Assembly: GCF_024347055.1 (NCBI RefSeq)
Contig: NZ_AP024896.1
Span: 806,001-870,000, forward strand
Length of the DNA stretch: 64,000 nucleotides
Origin: Vibrio porteresiae DSM 19223
Lineage (GTDB): Bacteria; Pseudomonadota; Gammaproteobacteria; Enterobacterales; Vibrionaceae
Direction of reading: 5' to 3'
Positions 1-9,183 of the stretch are shown here, piece after piece. Position numbers and translations under genes: made by a program. How positions within the stretch are numbered: the stretch's first letter is position 1; every line of letters starts with the position of its first letter. The notes below the pieces were generated by a model, which was not told the DNA's origin, searched no databases, and was given only the letters and a program-made list of their open reading frames with translations.

Positions 1-511
1 CAAACTCACTGTTGCCACTCTCTTTGGCGAACTCGAGTAACTGGTCCAAATTCTTTTTAGCGACAGCAAATTCAACAGAAAACTGTTCGTTAAACATTTT
101 GTCGTAGAGATGGGATTGGTTAGAAACCTGTTTGAAAATATTGACATAATGATGAATATCATCAGTTAGCTCACGAGCTTCTGCAGAAAGTTTGGCTTTG
201 TTCGCCACGTCCGGATTCTGCTTCAATAGTGAAAGCATCTGCTCCAACTTTTCTTCTCTTTGGTTAAATTCATTTAGAGCGGCTTCATCATGACTATAGA
301 AATAATCTGTTGCAGCTAGTCGGGCCTTTAAAAATGTTGCCTGAACCTCACTCACTTGGCTAAACACTTCTGATTCAGCCAGCACATGATGAAAGGCAGT
401 CGATGAGTGGTTCAGGCCAACGAGTGATGTGCCAGAGGAGATGGCAAAACTTAGCACACATACCCCAAACCCGAGTACTACTTTGGTTTTGACCGATTGT
501 AAGTTAAGCAT
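1..511 (-). CDS. Methyl-accepting chemotaxis protein, N-terminal part (cut by window edge)
   Basis: My translation of the minus strand from an ATG at 509-511 stays open to the window edge (about 170 codons), so only the N-terminus is visible. It starts MLNLQSVKTKVVLGFG, has one hydrophobic segment at about residues 11-33, then a helical periplasmic domain with the stretch FLKARLAATDYFYSHDEA. This closely parallels the N-terminus of the complete chemoreceptor at 1425-3419 ([18 protein letters not shown]), so the two are tandem paralogues in the same orientation. An aggaggca-type ribosome site precedes the ATG. The family senses periplasmic ligands and signals through CheA/CheW from the inner membrane. 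Ligand unknown; the signalling domain lies outside the window. Confidence 0.9.
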   Translation of the reverse strand, partial: MLNLQSVKTKVVLGFGVCVLSFAISSGTSLVGLNHSSTAFHHVLAESEVFSQVSEVQATFLKARLAATDYFYSHDEAALNEFNQREEKLEQMLSLLKQNPDVANKAKLSAEARELTDDIHHYVNIFKQVSNQSHLYDKMFNEQFSVEFAVAKKNLDQLLEFAKESGNSEF

Positions 512-831
512 GTTGCCTCCTGAGCACACCTTGAACCTAATAACAAATTCGCTATTAAAAATTTGCGTACAATGTTAAGGAAATTATTGCATGCCGTAGG
601 AGAAACGGAGAAAAAACAGTGTGATCAAGTTCACTTGATCTAGAGATTACGTCTTTAGTGGTGTGTTGAAAATAAGACACTTAACGGCTGAACGATCGCC
701 TAGAAGAAGTATGGGTGTTTAGGGAACAGCTTGAGGATGAGTCCGAGTTTTATTATGACAGATAATAAACAATGGTTGGGGAGTTACCCCCACCATAGGA
801 AAGCGATTTGCTACTGATTTCTTACTGAGTG
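512..831. other. Intergenic region between chemoreceptor and small gene
   Basis: About 320 bases with no convincing ORF. It must hold the promoter of the minus-strand chemoreceptor on its left and the 3' end of the small minus-strand gene on its right. I see no clear sigma-28 or sigma-54 promoter and no strong terminator hairpin. Confidence 0.5.
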
Positions 832-1014
832 TTACTGGCTAAATTGCACTTCGCCATGTTCGTTTTTGAGCAGATGCGCTTGGTTATTTTTAATCAGTTG
901 CGCTGCGTGCGCTGGCGTTACCGCTTGAGTTTGACCTTTAGAACGTTGGGTTGGGGTTTCCCATGCGTTGTCACGATATAGACCTGCTTGATCGTATTCG
1001 ATAATCACTTTCAT
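832..1014 (-). CDS. Small hypothetical protein (60 aa)
   Basis: A 60-residue ORF in its own intergenic space between the two chemoreceptor genes, preceded by a good ribosome site (gaggtg, about 5 bases before ATG). The product is soluble and hydrophilic, with no signal peptide or membrane segment; the middle reads TQRSKGQTQAVTPAHAAQLI. I do not recognise the family. The codon use, ribosome site and lack of a competing frame favour a real gene. It is transcribed in the same direction as both neighbouring chemoreceptors, but the spacing of over 300 bases each side argues for its own promoter. Function unknown. Confidence 0.6.
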   Translation of the reverse strand: MKVIIEYDQAGLYRDNAWETPTQRSKGQTQAVTPAHAAQLIKNNQAHLLKNEHGEVQFSQ

Positions 1015-1424
1015 CTTACACCTCGATTATTGTTTGTTGTTATTGATGACTTGCTAATTACCTTAACGCTGAGCAAAAAAGAAAAATAGCCAGTAAAAAT
1101 GCAAAGTAAGTTTAATGAATAGTGTTCGATTACAGAGCACTGGTTAGGTGCAGAGGAGGTTTTGGGGGAATTGATAAGTGATATCAGTAAGTTAATGGTA
1201 AAAAGTAAGATCCAAAATAGTGCATTTTAGTGTGATGTTACTCACATCAAATAGTCTTAACTTTTACATGTGAATAAATTGATAGTTCTCTGACAAAAGT
1301 GTGATTCAAAAATAAAGGCGATGTGAATCATCGCCTTAGTGAAATTAATTCAAATTTTTAGGGCTATTGCCTTTTTAGAAGCAATCGGCTTTTTAGCTCT
1401 AGTGGAGCGCGCACGGCTAGCAAG
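1015..1424. other. Intergenic region downstream of the chemoreceptor gene
   Basis: About 410 AT-rich bases. It holds the promoter region of the small minus-strand gene on its left and a minus-strand terminator near 1310-1337 on its right. No other gene is seen. Confidence 0.5.
1306..1337 (-). terminator. Rho-independent terminator of chemoreceptor gene
   Basis: Perfect 9-bp stem aaggcgatg / catcgcctt (1315-1323 with 1329-1337) and a 5-base loop. Read on the minus strand it is followed by a T-rich run (TTTATTTTT). It lies about 90 bases past the stop of the 1425-3419 gene. Confidence 0.7.
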
Positions 1425-3419
1425 CTAAGCGGCTTTTGTTTTGCTACGAGGCGCTTCACCCACCAACTTAAACTGTCGCACACGCTCCATCAGCCCAGTC
1501 GAAAGCTGTGAAAGATGGTGACTGGTTTCAGCCAGTTCAGTAATACTCTGCGATGTGTCAATCACGATGTCATTCGCGCAGTCCATATTGCGACTGATAT
1601 CCGCGGTCACAGCGCTTTGTTCTTCCACCGCTACCACCACTTGACCATTCACTTCTTGGAGCTCTTGCACCGTATCTTGGACAACACGCACCGTGCCCGA
1701 TATGGTTTCAGCACGTTCAGACGCTTGAAGGGTCTTGGCGCGACAGTGACCGATAGAGTGGGTGGCTTGTTGCACACTGCTTTGCAGCTGTTCAATGAGC
1801 TTTTCAATATCTTCCGTTGAGATTTGCGTGCGATGAGCCAAGGTGCGCACTTCATCTGCGACCACAGCAAAGCCGCGACCTTGCTCCCCAGCACGAGCCG
1901 ATTCAATCGCCGCGTTAAGAGCCAGGAGGTTAGTTTGCTCTGCAATCGCACGAATGGTCACTATGATGTTACCTATGTTGTCTGATTGAGCGACTAACTG
2001 CGAAACCACTTGTGAGCTTTGCTCAATATCGGTGGTGATGTCGGCAATATCATTGAGCACCAATTGCACTGAATCGATGGTTTCTGTCGTGATTTGTGTA
2101 GCGCTCATGGTGAACTGGTTAGAGTCCTGAGCACTGTTAGCAATCTCTTCAGAAGAGGCGGTCATCTGATGTAACGCCGAAGCCACTTGCTCCATTTCAC
2201 TGCGTAGCGCCTGAGATGATTTATCGACATTGTGAGCCACATGGTTCAAATCGTGAGACATGTCATTAACGCTGCCAGAGGCGCTGGTTACTTCGCTTAA
2301 CACATCGTTTAACGAATCAAATGAGATATTTAGGTGTTGGAGTAACAGGCTAAATTCGTCTTTTTCAGATGGTTTCACTGGGCTGCGATAGGTCAGATCC
2401 CCTTGCGACAGAAGTCGAATCGAGTGTGCTAACTTATTCATGCCGCGTGCGATCAAGCGGCTAATTAAGACAGTGCACAGCAGTGCAACAATCAGCGCGA
2501 CGGCGGTCACGGACTTAATCACCACTTCAAAAAGCGCTTTCTCGTGCGCCATTTCTTCCGCTTCTGCACGCTGTTTCTCTAACAGGTCTTGCTTAATGAC
2601 AACCAAGTCTTCAGAAGTGTGGTTACCAATCCTTAAGAGCTCTTGTTTCTGATTTTCCAACTCATGTTTGTACTCCACTAACATATGGTAGCTGTTGGCA
2701 AATTTGGTTTTGTGCTCAATATAGTCGGCAAAGATCGCCCGATCTTGTTTATTTTCAAGTGAACTGTTGATAGGCGCTTCCATAGGAACGATACGCTGCT
2801 GTAACAATTTATCGTACGTGGATGCATCCGAGTGGGCCGTATTTAGGCTATTAATGGCACTGATCTCTAGTTCCAAAATGGCTTCGACCAGTTTCGCTAA
2901 ATTAAATTCTAGTGCCGTATTGTGTGCCTCTTTGGCATGTTCAAGTAACACGTCGAGTGATTTCTTCGTCGCTTTGAACTCGGGCAAAAATTGACTATCA
3001 ACCATCGCTTCGTATTTCTTCGATTGATTCACGACTTGCGCAAACGTCGCAAAATACTCGCTCATATCGCGTTGAATCGTGATCGCTTCATCTTTGAGTT
3101 TGGGGTTAATGTTCAGCTCCTCGCGTTTGTTCAAAGAGTCAAACGAAGAGTAAAGATTGGCCTTTTTGGTGGCAAATTCGCTGAGAAACGCTTCATCATG
3201 AGTATAAAAATAGTCGGTTGCGGTTAAGCGAGCTTTAAGAAATAGCGCTTGTATTTCACTGACTTCACTAAATATTTTCGATTCAGACAAGATATGTTTG
3301 AACGCGGCTGAAGAGTGATTTAAGGCGATTAACGCACATCCTGAAGCGATACCAAAGCAGAGTACACAGGTAAAGAAACCCAGTGTCACTTTGGTTTTGA
3401 TTGAGTGTAATTGGATCAT
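1425..3419 (-). CDS. Methyl-accepting chemotaxis protein
   Basis: Complete 664-residue chemoreceptor. Domain order: short cytoplasmic N-terminus, membrane segment at about 11-33, a roughly 265-residue helical periplasmic sensor, second membrane segment at about 300-320, HAMP linker, then a long coiled-coil signalling domain with the conserved tip ([20 protein letters not shown], then [15 protein letters not shown]). It relays periplasmic stimuli to CheA/CheW. The sensor resembles that of the partial paralogue at 1-511, with the same N-terminal pattern, so the pair probably arose by duplication and may differ in ligand. No C-terminal CheR/CheB-tethering pentapeptide is evident (the end reads RSKTKAA). 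Start chosen at an ATG with a ggagg ribosome site just upstream. Confidence 0.95.
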   Translation of the reverse strand: MIQLHSIKTKVTLGFFTCVLCFGIASGCALIALNHSSAAFKHILSESKIFSEVSEIQALFLKARLTATDYFYTHDEAFLSEFATKKANLYSSFDSLNKREELNINPKLKDEAITIQRDMSEYFATFAQVVNQSKKYEAMVDSQFLPEFKATKKSLDVLLEHAKEAHNTALEFNLAKLVEAILELEISAINSLNTAHSDASTYDKLLQQRIVPMEAPINSSLENKQDRAIFADYIEHKTKFANSYHMLVEYKHELENQKQELLRIGNHTSEDLVVIKQDLLEKQRAEAEEMAHEKALFEVVIKSVTAVALIVALLCTVLISRLIARGMNKLAHSIRLLSQGDLTYRSPVKPSEKDEFSLLLQHLNISFDSLNDVLSEVTSASGSVNDMSHDLNHVAHNVDKSSQALRSEMEQVASALHQMTASSEEIANSAQDSNQFTMSATQITTETIDSVQLVLNDIADITTDIEQSSQVVSQLVAQSDNIGNIIVTIRAIAEQTNLLALNAAIESARAGEQGRGFAVVADEVRTLAHRTQISTEDIEKLIEQLQSSVQQATHSIGHCRAKTLQASERAETISGTVRVVQDTVQELQEVNGQVVVAVEEQSAVTADISRNMDCANDIVIDTSQSITELAETSHHLSQLSTGLMERVRQFKLVGEAPRSKTKAA

Positions 3420-3731
3420 GGATCCTCCTGGTCCGTTTACGGTCGTTTAGTTAAACCCTCAATCCAATGACGTGACGTTTTTATAAGAATCGTTGTTAGC
3501 AACAAGTATTGACGCTGTTGCAGTAGTCGTCGAATTTTTTCTGTGATTCACATAACAGTACTATTTGAAAATGCATAGTAAGCGTTATCAAGAGTAAGAC
3601 GCTTTGTCCAAAATGAGACAAAGAGCAGGTTGTGTCCGCAGGGTTTACATGGAATTGACAAAATAGTTTTGCCTAACACAGTTAATCGCATTATGTTATT
3701 GATTAATCAAACTCATGAAAGGAATCCAATC
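3420..3731. other. Divergent promoter region
   Basis: About 310 bases between the minus-strand chemoreceptor and the plus-strand Nudix gene. It should hold both promoters. An in-frame extension of the Nudix ORF back to 3630 exists but lacks a ribosome site, so I treat it as untranslated. Confidence 0.5.
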
Positions 3732-4124
3732 ATGATTGAGCACCCTTGTGTCTCATTTATGCTCATTCAAAATGGCAAAATATTGCTTGAGCGCCGTTCG
3801 ATGAGTAAAGAGCACGATCCAGGTTTAGTGGCGATTCCTGGTGGGCATATGGAAATAGGGGAAGCGCAGCAGGAGACGTTGCTGCGTGAGATGGAAGAAG
3901 AACTTGCCGTCGTCCCTACGCAATATCGTTATCTATGCAGTTATTTACATAAAACAACGGAATGGCAAAAAATTCATTACTACGTCATTGAAGCGTGGCA
4001 GGGTACAATTGAAGCCCACGAAGCAGATGAGGTATTTTGGCACGATCTCTCTGATCGTGAGTTAGATATCGATTCTGATCGTTTAGCGTTAGATGAATTT
4101 TTGGCGCAGCATGCGCTGGTATAA
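3732..4124 (+). CDS. Nudix hydrolase
   Basis: 130-residue Nudix-fold hydrolase, expected to cleave a nucleoside diphosphate linked to another group; substrate unknown. The Nudix box lies at about residues 37-60: GGHMEIGEAQQETLLREMEE, giving the metal-binding REMEEE core. The usual glycine near the end of the box (consensus REUxEExGU) is alanine here. The ORF is open to 3630, but I start at the ATG at 3732 because aaagga sits just upstream and the fold begins directly (MIEHPCVSFMLIQNGKILLE). psiE follows 20 bases downstream on the same strand, so the two may be co-transcribed. Confidence 0.85.
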   Translation: MIEHPCVSFMLIQNGKILLERRSMSKEHDPGLVAIPGGHMEIGEAQQETLLREMEEELAVVPTQYRYLCSYLHKTTEWQKIHYYVIEAWQGTIEAHEADEVFWHDLSDRELDIDSDRLALDEFLAQHALV

Positions 4125-4144
4125 AGTAGTTTTGGAGAAGTTAG

Positions 4145-4546
4145 TTGAATAAAATTAGAAAGTTAGGATACCATTACCTGACCATTATTGAAGATTTAGG
4201 GCTGCTACTCATTGCAGCGTTAACCATCATTGCGATGGGCGTGGAAGTTGGTGCTATTTATCGAGCCATGACCGTCAGCCTTGGCGATTTACTTTTGCTA
4301 TTTATCTATCTTGAAGTGTTGGCGATGGTGGGCTTGTATCTTAAGTCTGGTCGTCTTCCAGTCAGGATGCCTCTTTATATTGTGATTGTTGCATTGGCGC
4401 GCTATATGGCGTTGGATATGAAAAATCTCGACACCATGAATATGTTGGGCATTGCTGGTGCCATCTTAATTATCGCCCTGTCGATTTTGGTGATTCGCTT
4501 TGGTCATAAGAAATTCCCTTACGGGGAAACCGATGCGGATAATTAA
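4145..4546 (+). CDS. psiE: PsiE-family membrane protein
   Basis: 133-residue inner-membrane protein with four hydrophobic segments (about 19-36, 46-66, 74-90 and 98-118), matching the length and layout of E. coli PsiE, a phosphate-starvation-inducible protein of unknown biochemical role. The motif ALARYMALDMKNLD before the last segment is typical of the family. The start appears to be TTG at 4145, with ggag about 8 bases upstream; no ATG is better placed. A strong terminator follows. I see no obvious Pho box upstream, and the gene may be read through from the Nudix gene. Confidence 0.85.
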   Translation: MNKIRKLGYHYLTIIEDLGLLLIAALTIIAMGVEVGAIYRAMTVSLGDLLLLFIYLEVLAMVGLYLKSGRLPVRMPLYIVIVALARYMALDMKNLDTMNMLGIAGAILIIALSILVIRFGHKKFPYGETDADN

Positions 4547-4620
4547 GCCATATACTCGCTAAAGTGAAGCGGTTGAGCTGCGCTCCCTTTAGTCGCAGGA
4601 ATGTAGTGGCAGAAATGATA

Positions 4621-4651
4621 AATAAACGGTCTTCGGGCCGTTTATTTTTTT
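4621..4651 (+). terminator. Rho-independent terminator after psiE
   Basis: Stem aataaacgg / ccgtttatt (4621-4629 with 4638-4646), extended by two pairs to a UUCG tetraloop and followed by a T-run. It ends the Nudix-psiE unit. Confidence 0.9.
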
Positions 4652-4681
4652 ACCCAATTTTTATTGATACAGGAAGAGATC

Positions 4682-5227
4682 ATGTTGCTTACCACAGCAA
4701 GGACTCGGATTGAAATACTCAATCCCGATGAGAGTCATTTATTACTCAATTTCTATCAACAAAACCGCAAACATCTTGCGCCATGGGAACCGATTCGTGC
4801 GCCGGAATATTACACAAAAGAGTATTGGCATAATGCGGTTGCTGGCAACCAAACCCATTTCACTCAAGGTACGGGGTTTCATTTTGTCGCGCTGACTCCT
4901 GAGCGTGATCAAGTGATTGGCGTTGCCAACTTTACCAATGTGGCGCGCGGAGCATTTCAAGCCTGTTTTCTTGGTTATAGCGTCTCTAAAACGTTCGAAG
5001 GACAAGGCTACATGACTGAAATCCTTGAAACGGCGATTGACTATGTGTTCACCGAACAAAAGCTGCACCGCATCATGGCGAATTACATTCCGCATAACCA
5101 AGCGAGTGAACGCGTATTGACCAAACTCCATTTTGAGCGCGAAGGGTACGCGAAGCGCTATCTAAACATTGCCGGTCAGTGGCAAGATCACGTGTTAATG
5201 TCCAAAATCAATCCTCTCGTCGAGTAA
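4682..5227 (+). CDS. rimJ: Ribosomal protein S5-alanine N-acetyltransferase
   Basis: GNAT-fold acetyltransferase of 181 residues. It aligns by eye with E. coli RimJ in several blocks: HLAPWEP, VIGVANFTNVARGAFQACFL, LHRIMANYIPHNQASERVL and FEREGYAKRYL. RimJ acetylates the N-terminal alanine of ribosomal protein S5 in the cytoplasm using acetyl-CoA. The acetyl-CoA loop reads EGQGYMTE. A TTG at 4664 would extend it by six residues, but the ATG at 4682 has aggaag about 6 bases upstream and is preferred. The preceding terminator makes it a separate transcription unit. Confidence 0.9.
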   Translation: MLLTTARTRIEILNPDESHLLLNFYQQNRKHLAPWEPIRAPEYYTKEYWHNAVAGNQTHFTQGTGFHFVALTPERDQVIGVANFTNVARGAFQACFLGYSVSKTFEGQGYMTEILETAIDYVFTEQKLHRIMANYIPHNQASERVLTKLHFEREGYAKRYLNIAGQWQDHVLMSKINPLVE

Positions 5228-5334
5228 TTTCCTTCTCTTTTTTCATACTCTTCTATAGTTATAGCGAGTGAGTCTCTTAATGGGTTGGCACGATTTCTTG
5301 TGTGTAACCCTTTGAGATAGCAATAGGAAGAGTA

Positions 5335-7173
5335 ATGGTTACCCGTTTAAAAATAGAATCCATCGAAGAGCAACACTTGCATGATAAAGCGCTGCAAGTG
5401 TTACAAAGCATGAGTGTCGGTCAAATTCCCGAGTTGGACGATTTGATAACGCTCGTTGCTGATATTTTTCAGGCTGACATTGCTCTTGTTGCGCTCTTTG
5501 ACGGAACGAAGCAGCAGTTTATCTCTTCGATTGGGACTCAGCTCTCTTGCGTCAAAGTGGATGATGGCTCTTTCCATCAATTGGTACTAGAACGCCAAGA
5601 GATGTTAGTGGTGGAAGACAGCCATGCTTATCCTGAACTCACCGGCAATCCTTATCTCAATTGTCGGTGCGATTTGCGCTTTTGTGCCGGCATTCCCCTA
5701 AATCTTGAAAGCGATCCGATTGGCGTGTTGAGCATCTTCTCGACAAAGCCACACCTACTGCTTGAGCGCGATAAAGAGCGTCTTGAGCGAATTGCCCATG
5801 CCGTGGAGGGGTTGTTACGATCGCAACTCAACGCAATCAAAGCAGACATTGCCAAACAGTTAGCCCAACAAGCGCAGAATATGGCGATGCGTAAAGGGCA
5901 GCTATTGGAAGAGGTGGCAAAAGTTTCTGGGGTGGGTGGTTGGGAGCTGGATGTGGAAACCAATCAGCTCTACTGGACGGAGAAAACCCGAGAGATACAC
6001 CAAGTGCCAGACGATTATATGCCGACCGTACAAGAGGCGATTGAGTTTTACGCCCCCGAGGCTAGGCCGCTGATTGAAAAAGCCGTGCATGATGGCCTCA
6101 ATTCCACGGGGATCTGGGACTACGAATTACCTTTGGTGACCGCCAAAGGTAAGGCGATTTGGGTGAAAGCAACCGGACAAGCGGTGTTTGAAGAGGGCAA
6201 GTTAACTCGGCTGATTGGCGGCTTTCAAGACATCACCGCTCGTCGAGAACAAGAATTGCGCTTGCGGGCGAGCGAGTTAACCGCCCGAGAAAAATCCGAT
6301 GAGTTACATACCATCATGGCGAATATGCGCCAAGGTGTCGCGGTGTTTGATGAACATACCTGCCTTAAATACTCCAATCCGCAGTATCGAGACATTCTCA
6401 ATCGTACAGAAAAGCAGATGGCGTACGGCACGCCGTTTTTGCAATTGTTGCGCGAGGTTGTTGGGCGTAGTGATACTTCGCTAAGTCCAGAGCAAGTGTT
6501 TAGCCAGATGCAAACCCATTTTGCTCGGGGTGAGTCGATGGCGATCAAATACACTTTGGCTCAGAGTCGCATTATTTCAGTGCTTTATACACCTTTGCCT
6601 GATCACGGTTGGGTGACAACCGTGGAAGACATTACGGAACGGGAAAAGGCCGCAGAGAAAATTGCCTTTGCAGCTCGGCACGATCCATTAACGGGCCTTG
6701 CGAATCGATTGCTGTTTAATCAGGTGTTAGGCGATGCCTTAGTAAAAGAACACGATTCTCATCCACACGGTCGCTCGGCGCTGATGATGCTGGATCTGGA
6801 TCGCTTTAAACCGGTCAATGATACCCACGGGCATATTATTGGTGACGAAGTGCTTAAAGAGGTGGCAAAGCGACTCATGGCGGTAGTCAATCGCAGTGAT
6901 TTGGTCGCCCGTTTTGGTGGGGATGAATTCGCTATTTTATTGTTGGATCACGATAAGATAGAAAGCCTAGCGATAGAGGTCGCTCAAGCCGTGATTGCGG
7001 CAGTCGCTGAACCATTTTATATCCGCGACCTAGCTATCTCGATTGGGGTAAGTATTGGTATCGCGAAAGTACAAGCTGCGGATAAGAGTTTAAGTGATGT
7101 GATTCAGCGAGCGGATGACGCCCTTTATCATGTCAAACATCATGGCCGTAATAACTATCAGCTGCATCGATAG
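5335..7173 (+). CDS. GAF-PAS-PAS-GGDEF diguanylate cyclase
   Basis: 612-residue cytoplasmic sensor enzyme with no membrane segment. Layout: GAF domain at about 20-165 (CDLRFCAGIPL block), a coiled linker, a PAS domain at about 195-300 ending GGFQDITARREQELRLR, a second PAS-like domain at about 315-430, and a GGDEF cyclase domain at about 445-610. The active site RFGGDEFAILL (GGDEF at 528-532) is intact, so it should make cyclic di-GMP from two GTP. The usual inhibitory RxxD site just upstream reads NRSD, so product inhibition may be absent. No EAL domain. It appears to be transcribed alone. Input signal unknown. Confidence 0.95.
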   Translation: MVTRLKIESIEEQHLHDKALQVLQSMSVGQIPELDDLITLVADIFQADIALVALFDGTKQQFISSIGTQLSCVKVDDGSFHQLVLERQEMLVVEDSHAYPELTGNPYLNCRCDLRFCAGIPLNLESDPIGVLSIFSTKPHLLLERDKERLERIAHAVEGLLRSQLNAIKADIAKQLAQQAQNMAMRKGQLLEEVAKVSGVGGWELDVETNQLYWTEKTREIHQVPDDYMPTVQEAIEFYAPEARPLIEKAVHDGLNSTGIWDYELPLVTAKGKAIWVKATGQAVFEEGKLTRLIGGFQDITARREQELRLRASELTAREKSDELHTIMANMRQGVAVFDEHTCLKYSNPQYRDILNRTEKQMAYGTPFLQLLREVVGRSDTSLSPEQVFSQMQTHFARGESMAIKYTLAQSRIISVLYTPLPDHGWVTTVEDITEREKAAEKIAFAARHDPLTGLANRLLFNQVLGDALVKEHDSHPHGRSALMMLDLDRFKPVNDTHGHIIGDEVLKEVAKRLMAVVNRSDLVARFGGDEFAILLLDHDKIESLAIEVAQAVIAAVAEPFYIRDLAISIGVSIGIAKVQAADKSLSDVIQRADDALYHVKHHGRNNYQLHR

Positions 7174-7316
7174 GCCGATATCACGATCCATTTATTCCTA
7201 CCATCGACGGGGAAGTTCGTTATCTCCGTCCTTACGTCTGTAGTTATATTCAGCGTTACAACCGTGTTTATATCCGTACGGGCGTAGCTAAATTGTCTTC
7301 AATATCGCTTCACTAT

Positions 7317-7350
7317 TTATTGCTTAACTATTGCTTAACTATAGCTTAAG
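7317..7350. repeat. Three tandem 11-base repeats
   Basis: The sequence tattgcttaac occurs about three times head to tail (third copy tatagcttaag). An 11-base period places the copies on the same face of the helix, which suits a regulator array but could be simple slippage. Confidence 0.5.
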
Positions 7351-7604
7351 GATCGCTAAAAAGATTGGTTAATTTATGCTCAATGTGATTGTTTTGGCAC
7401 TGCTCATATTTAGCGATGTTTATTCCAAAAATGACATGACGACCTGTTTGGTCAGAGTCTAGATAAAGAGTTTTAGACCGAGTGATTATTTAATTCCATT
7501 CATAACCTTTCATTAAATTTTGTATTTTACCTTGATCTGACATTGGGTTCTTATTCATTCATCACCAGTCAGATTTCTGGCGACGTCAATAAAACTGCGT
7601 TTCG

Positions 7605-7621
7605 TTTCAATTTTATTGAAA
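7605..7621. promoter_or_regulatory. Inverted repeat upstream of pectate lyase
   Basis: Perfect arms tttcaat / attgaaa separated by ttt, about 250 bases before the pectate lyase start. Possible operator; the regulator is unknown. Confidence 0.3.
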
Positions 7622-7872
7622 ATAAACATGTGATAAATGATGTAGTTATCCTAATTCGACAAGAATTTGTGGCACAGATCTTATAATAATAAAGATGTTA
7701 ATTGGGAAGGTTCCCTAAGAAATAAATAAATGTTACAAAGCGCGAAATAATGAAATTTACAAAGTATTACATTCGCGTTCATTTATTAGTCTCGCGTACT
7801 GATTAATTGTGTTCGTGTGCGTAATTTTTAAATAAGAAAATAGTGTTGTCGAACCATTTATAGGAATTTTAT

Positions 7873-9045
7873 ATGACTTTTTCTTCTCATTTCGCTAAGC
7901 GTACACTTAGCGTTGCTGTGACTTGTGCGTTAAGTGCAGCGGTGGTTATTCCAGCTCAAGCAGCTTCTCTGTATACCAATGAAGCACTGACCGAAGCGAC
8001 GATTGGTTTTGCAACCCAAAATGGTGGTACTACGGGTGGCGCTAAAGCCGACAGCGCTCATATTTATCTTGTTAGTTCTATTTCAGCGTTTAAAGCGGCG
8101 TTAGAAGAAGATGAAGGTGATGCGCGCATCATCCAAATTAACGGCACTATTGATATTAGCGGTGGCACAGCCTACACCAGCTTTGATGATCAAAAAGCCC
8201 GTTCACAAATTAAGATTCCTTCCAACACCACGATCATCGGTGTTTCTAGCGATGCGGGCTTTACTAACGGTTCACTTGTGATGTCTGAAGTGAGCAACGT
8301 GATTATTCGTAATATCCACATTGAAACCCCTGTTGACGTTGAACCGCACTTTGAATCAGGCGATGGCTGGAACGCAGAATGGGACAGTATGACCATCACT
8401 TACTCAACCAACGTATGGGTTGACCATGTGACATTTGATGATGGTTCATACACCGATGCGGATTACACTGAAGTTGAGGGTTACGAATACGTTCGTCACG
8501 ACGGTATGCTGGATATTAAACACGGCAGTGACTACGTAACGGTTTCTTATTCTCTATTTGAAAACCACAACAAAACCATGTTGATCGGTCACAGTGCAAG
8601 TAACTCAAAAGAAGACCGTGGTCATTTGCGTGTCACGCTGGCTGATAACATCTTTAGCAAAACCACCCAACGTACGCCACGCGTTCGTTACGGTAAAGTG
8701 CACGCGTTTAACAACCTATTCGAAGGCGATTACAAAGATTCTGCTTACCCATTTATGTACGCGTTTGGTTTAGGTTATGAAGGTTCTATCAATTCTCAAT
8801 ACAACGTATTTAATATTGATAACCTAAAAACTACCAAAATGAGCAAAGTGGCTAAAGTGTACAAAACCAACTCAGAGTTAACTGAAACAGGCTCTTTGTT
8901 TAACGGTACGGCATTAGATCTCAGCGGCAGCAACATTCCTGCTGAAGTGTCTTGGAGCGTTCCTTACACTTACACACTGTATTCAACGGATGGTTTGGCA
9001 ACTTACCTTAAAGCGTCTGCTGGTGCAGGTAACTTGTCACTATAA
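7873..9045 (+). CDS. Secreted pectate lyase, polysaccharide lyase family 1
   Basis: 390-residue secreted enzyme. A signal peptide is clear (KR, then a hydrophobic stretch, then PAQA, likely cleaved after residue 30). The PL1 right-handed beta-helix follows: WVDH at 182-185, the calcium-site region around D210 and D214 (HDGMLDIKHGSDYVTVSYS), and QRTPRVRYGKVH at 266-277 with the catalytic arginine region. Pectate lyase cleaves polygalacturonate by beta-elimination with Ca2+, releasing unsaturated oligogalacturonides. It is transcribed alone with its own terminator, after a long regulatory region. The pectinesterase at 29278-30333 would act in the same pathway, although its product lacks a signal peptide. 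Confidence 0.93.
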   Translation: MTFSSHFAKRTLSVAVTCALSAAVVIPAQAASLYTNEALTEATIGFATQNGGTTGGAKADSAHIYLVSSISAFKAALEEDEGDARIIQINGTIDISGGTAYTSFDDQKARSQIKIPSNTTIIGVSSDAGFTNGSLVMSEVSNVIIRNIHIETPVDVEPHFESGDGWNAEWDSMTITYSTNVWVDHVTFDDGSYTDADYTEVEGYEYVRHDGMLDIKHGSDYVTVSYSLFENHNKTMLIGHSASNSKEDRGHLRVTLADNIFSKTTQRTPRVRYGKVHAFNNLFEGDYKDSAYPFMYAFGLGYEGSINSQYNVFNIDNLKTTKMSKVAKVYKTNSELTETGSLFNGTALDLSGSNIPAEVSWSVPYTYTLYSTDGLATYLKASAGAGNLSL

Positions 9046-9069
9046 TCGACAAGCACACAAACCATTTTT

Positions 9070-9094
9070 AAGGATGCTTCGGCATCCTTTTTTT
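9070..9094 (+). terminator. Rho-independent terminator after pectate lyase
   Basis: Stem aaggatgc / gcatcctt with a UUCG tetraloop, followed by seven T. Confidence 0.92.
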
Positions 9095-9183
9095 CACCCT
9101 GTTTTAGGATGACGCCTTTTAGTGATTCTCAGTGAAAAATCACTTAACATAGTGCGCAATCAACTAGATAGACAGGTCTTGCT

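Larger units (their letters stand above)
7174..7872. other. Long intergenic region upstream of pectate lyase
   Basis: About 700 AT-rich bases without a credible ORF. They contain three 11-base tandem repeats (about 7317-7350), a perfect 7-bp inverted repeat (7605-7621), and probably the promoter and regulator sites of the pectate lyase gene. I find no good match to the KdgR consensus (TGAAAN6TTTCA); the inverted repeat has the arms the other way round. Confidence 0.5.

Noticed and set aside
1515..1820. Plus-strand ORFs inside the chemoreceptor gene
   Set aside because: Shadows of the long minus-strand coding frame.
7605..7621. KdgR operator upstream of pectate lyase
   Set aside because: The repeat has arms tttca...tgaaa, the reverse of the KdgR pattern.
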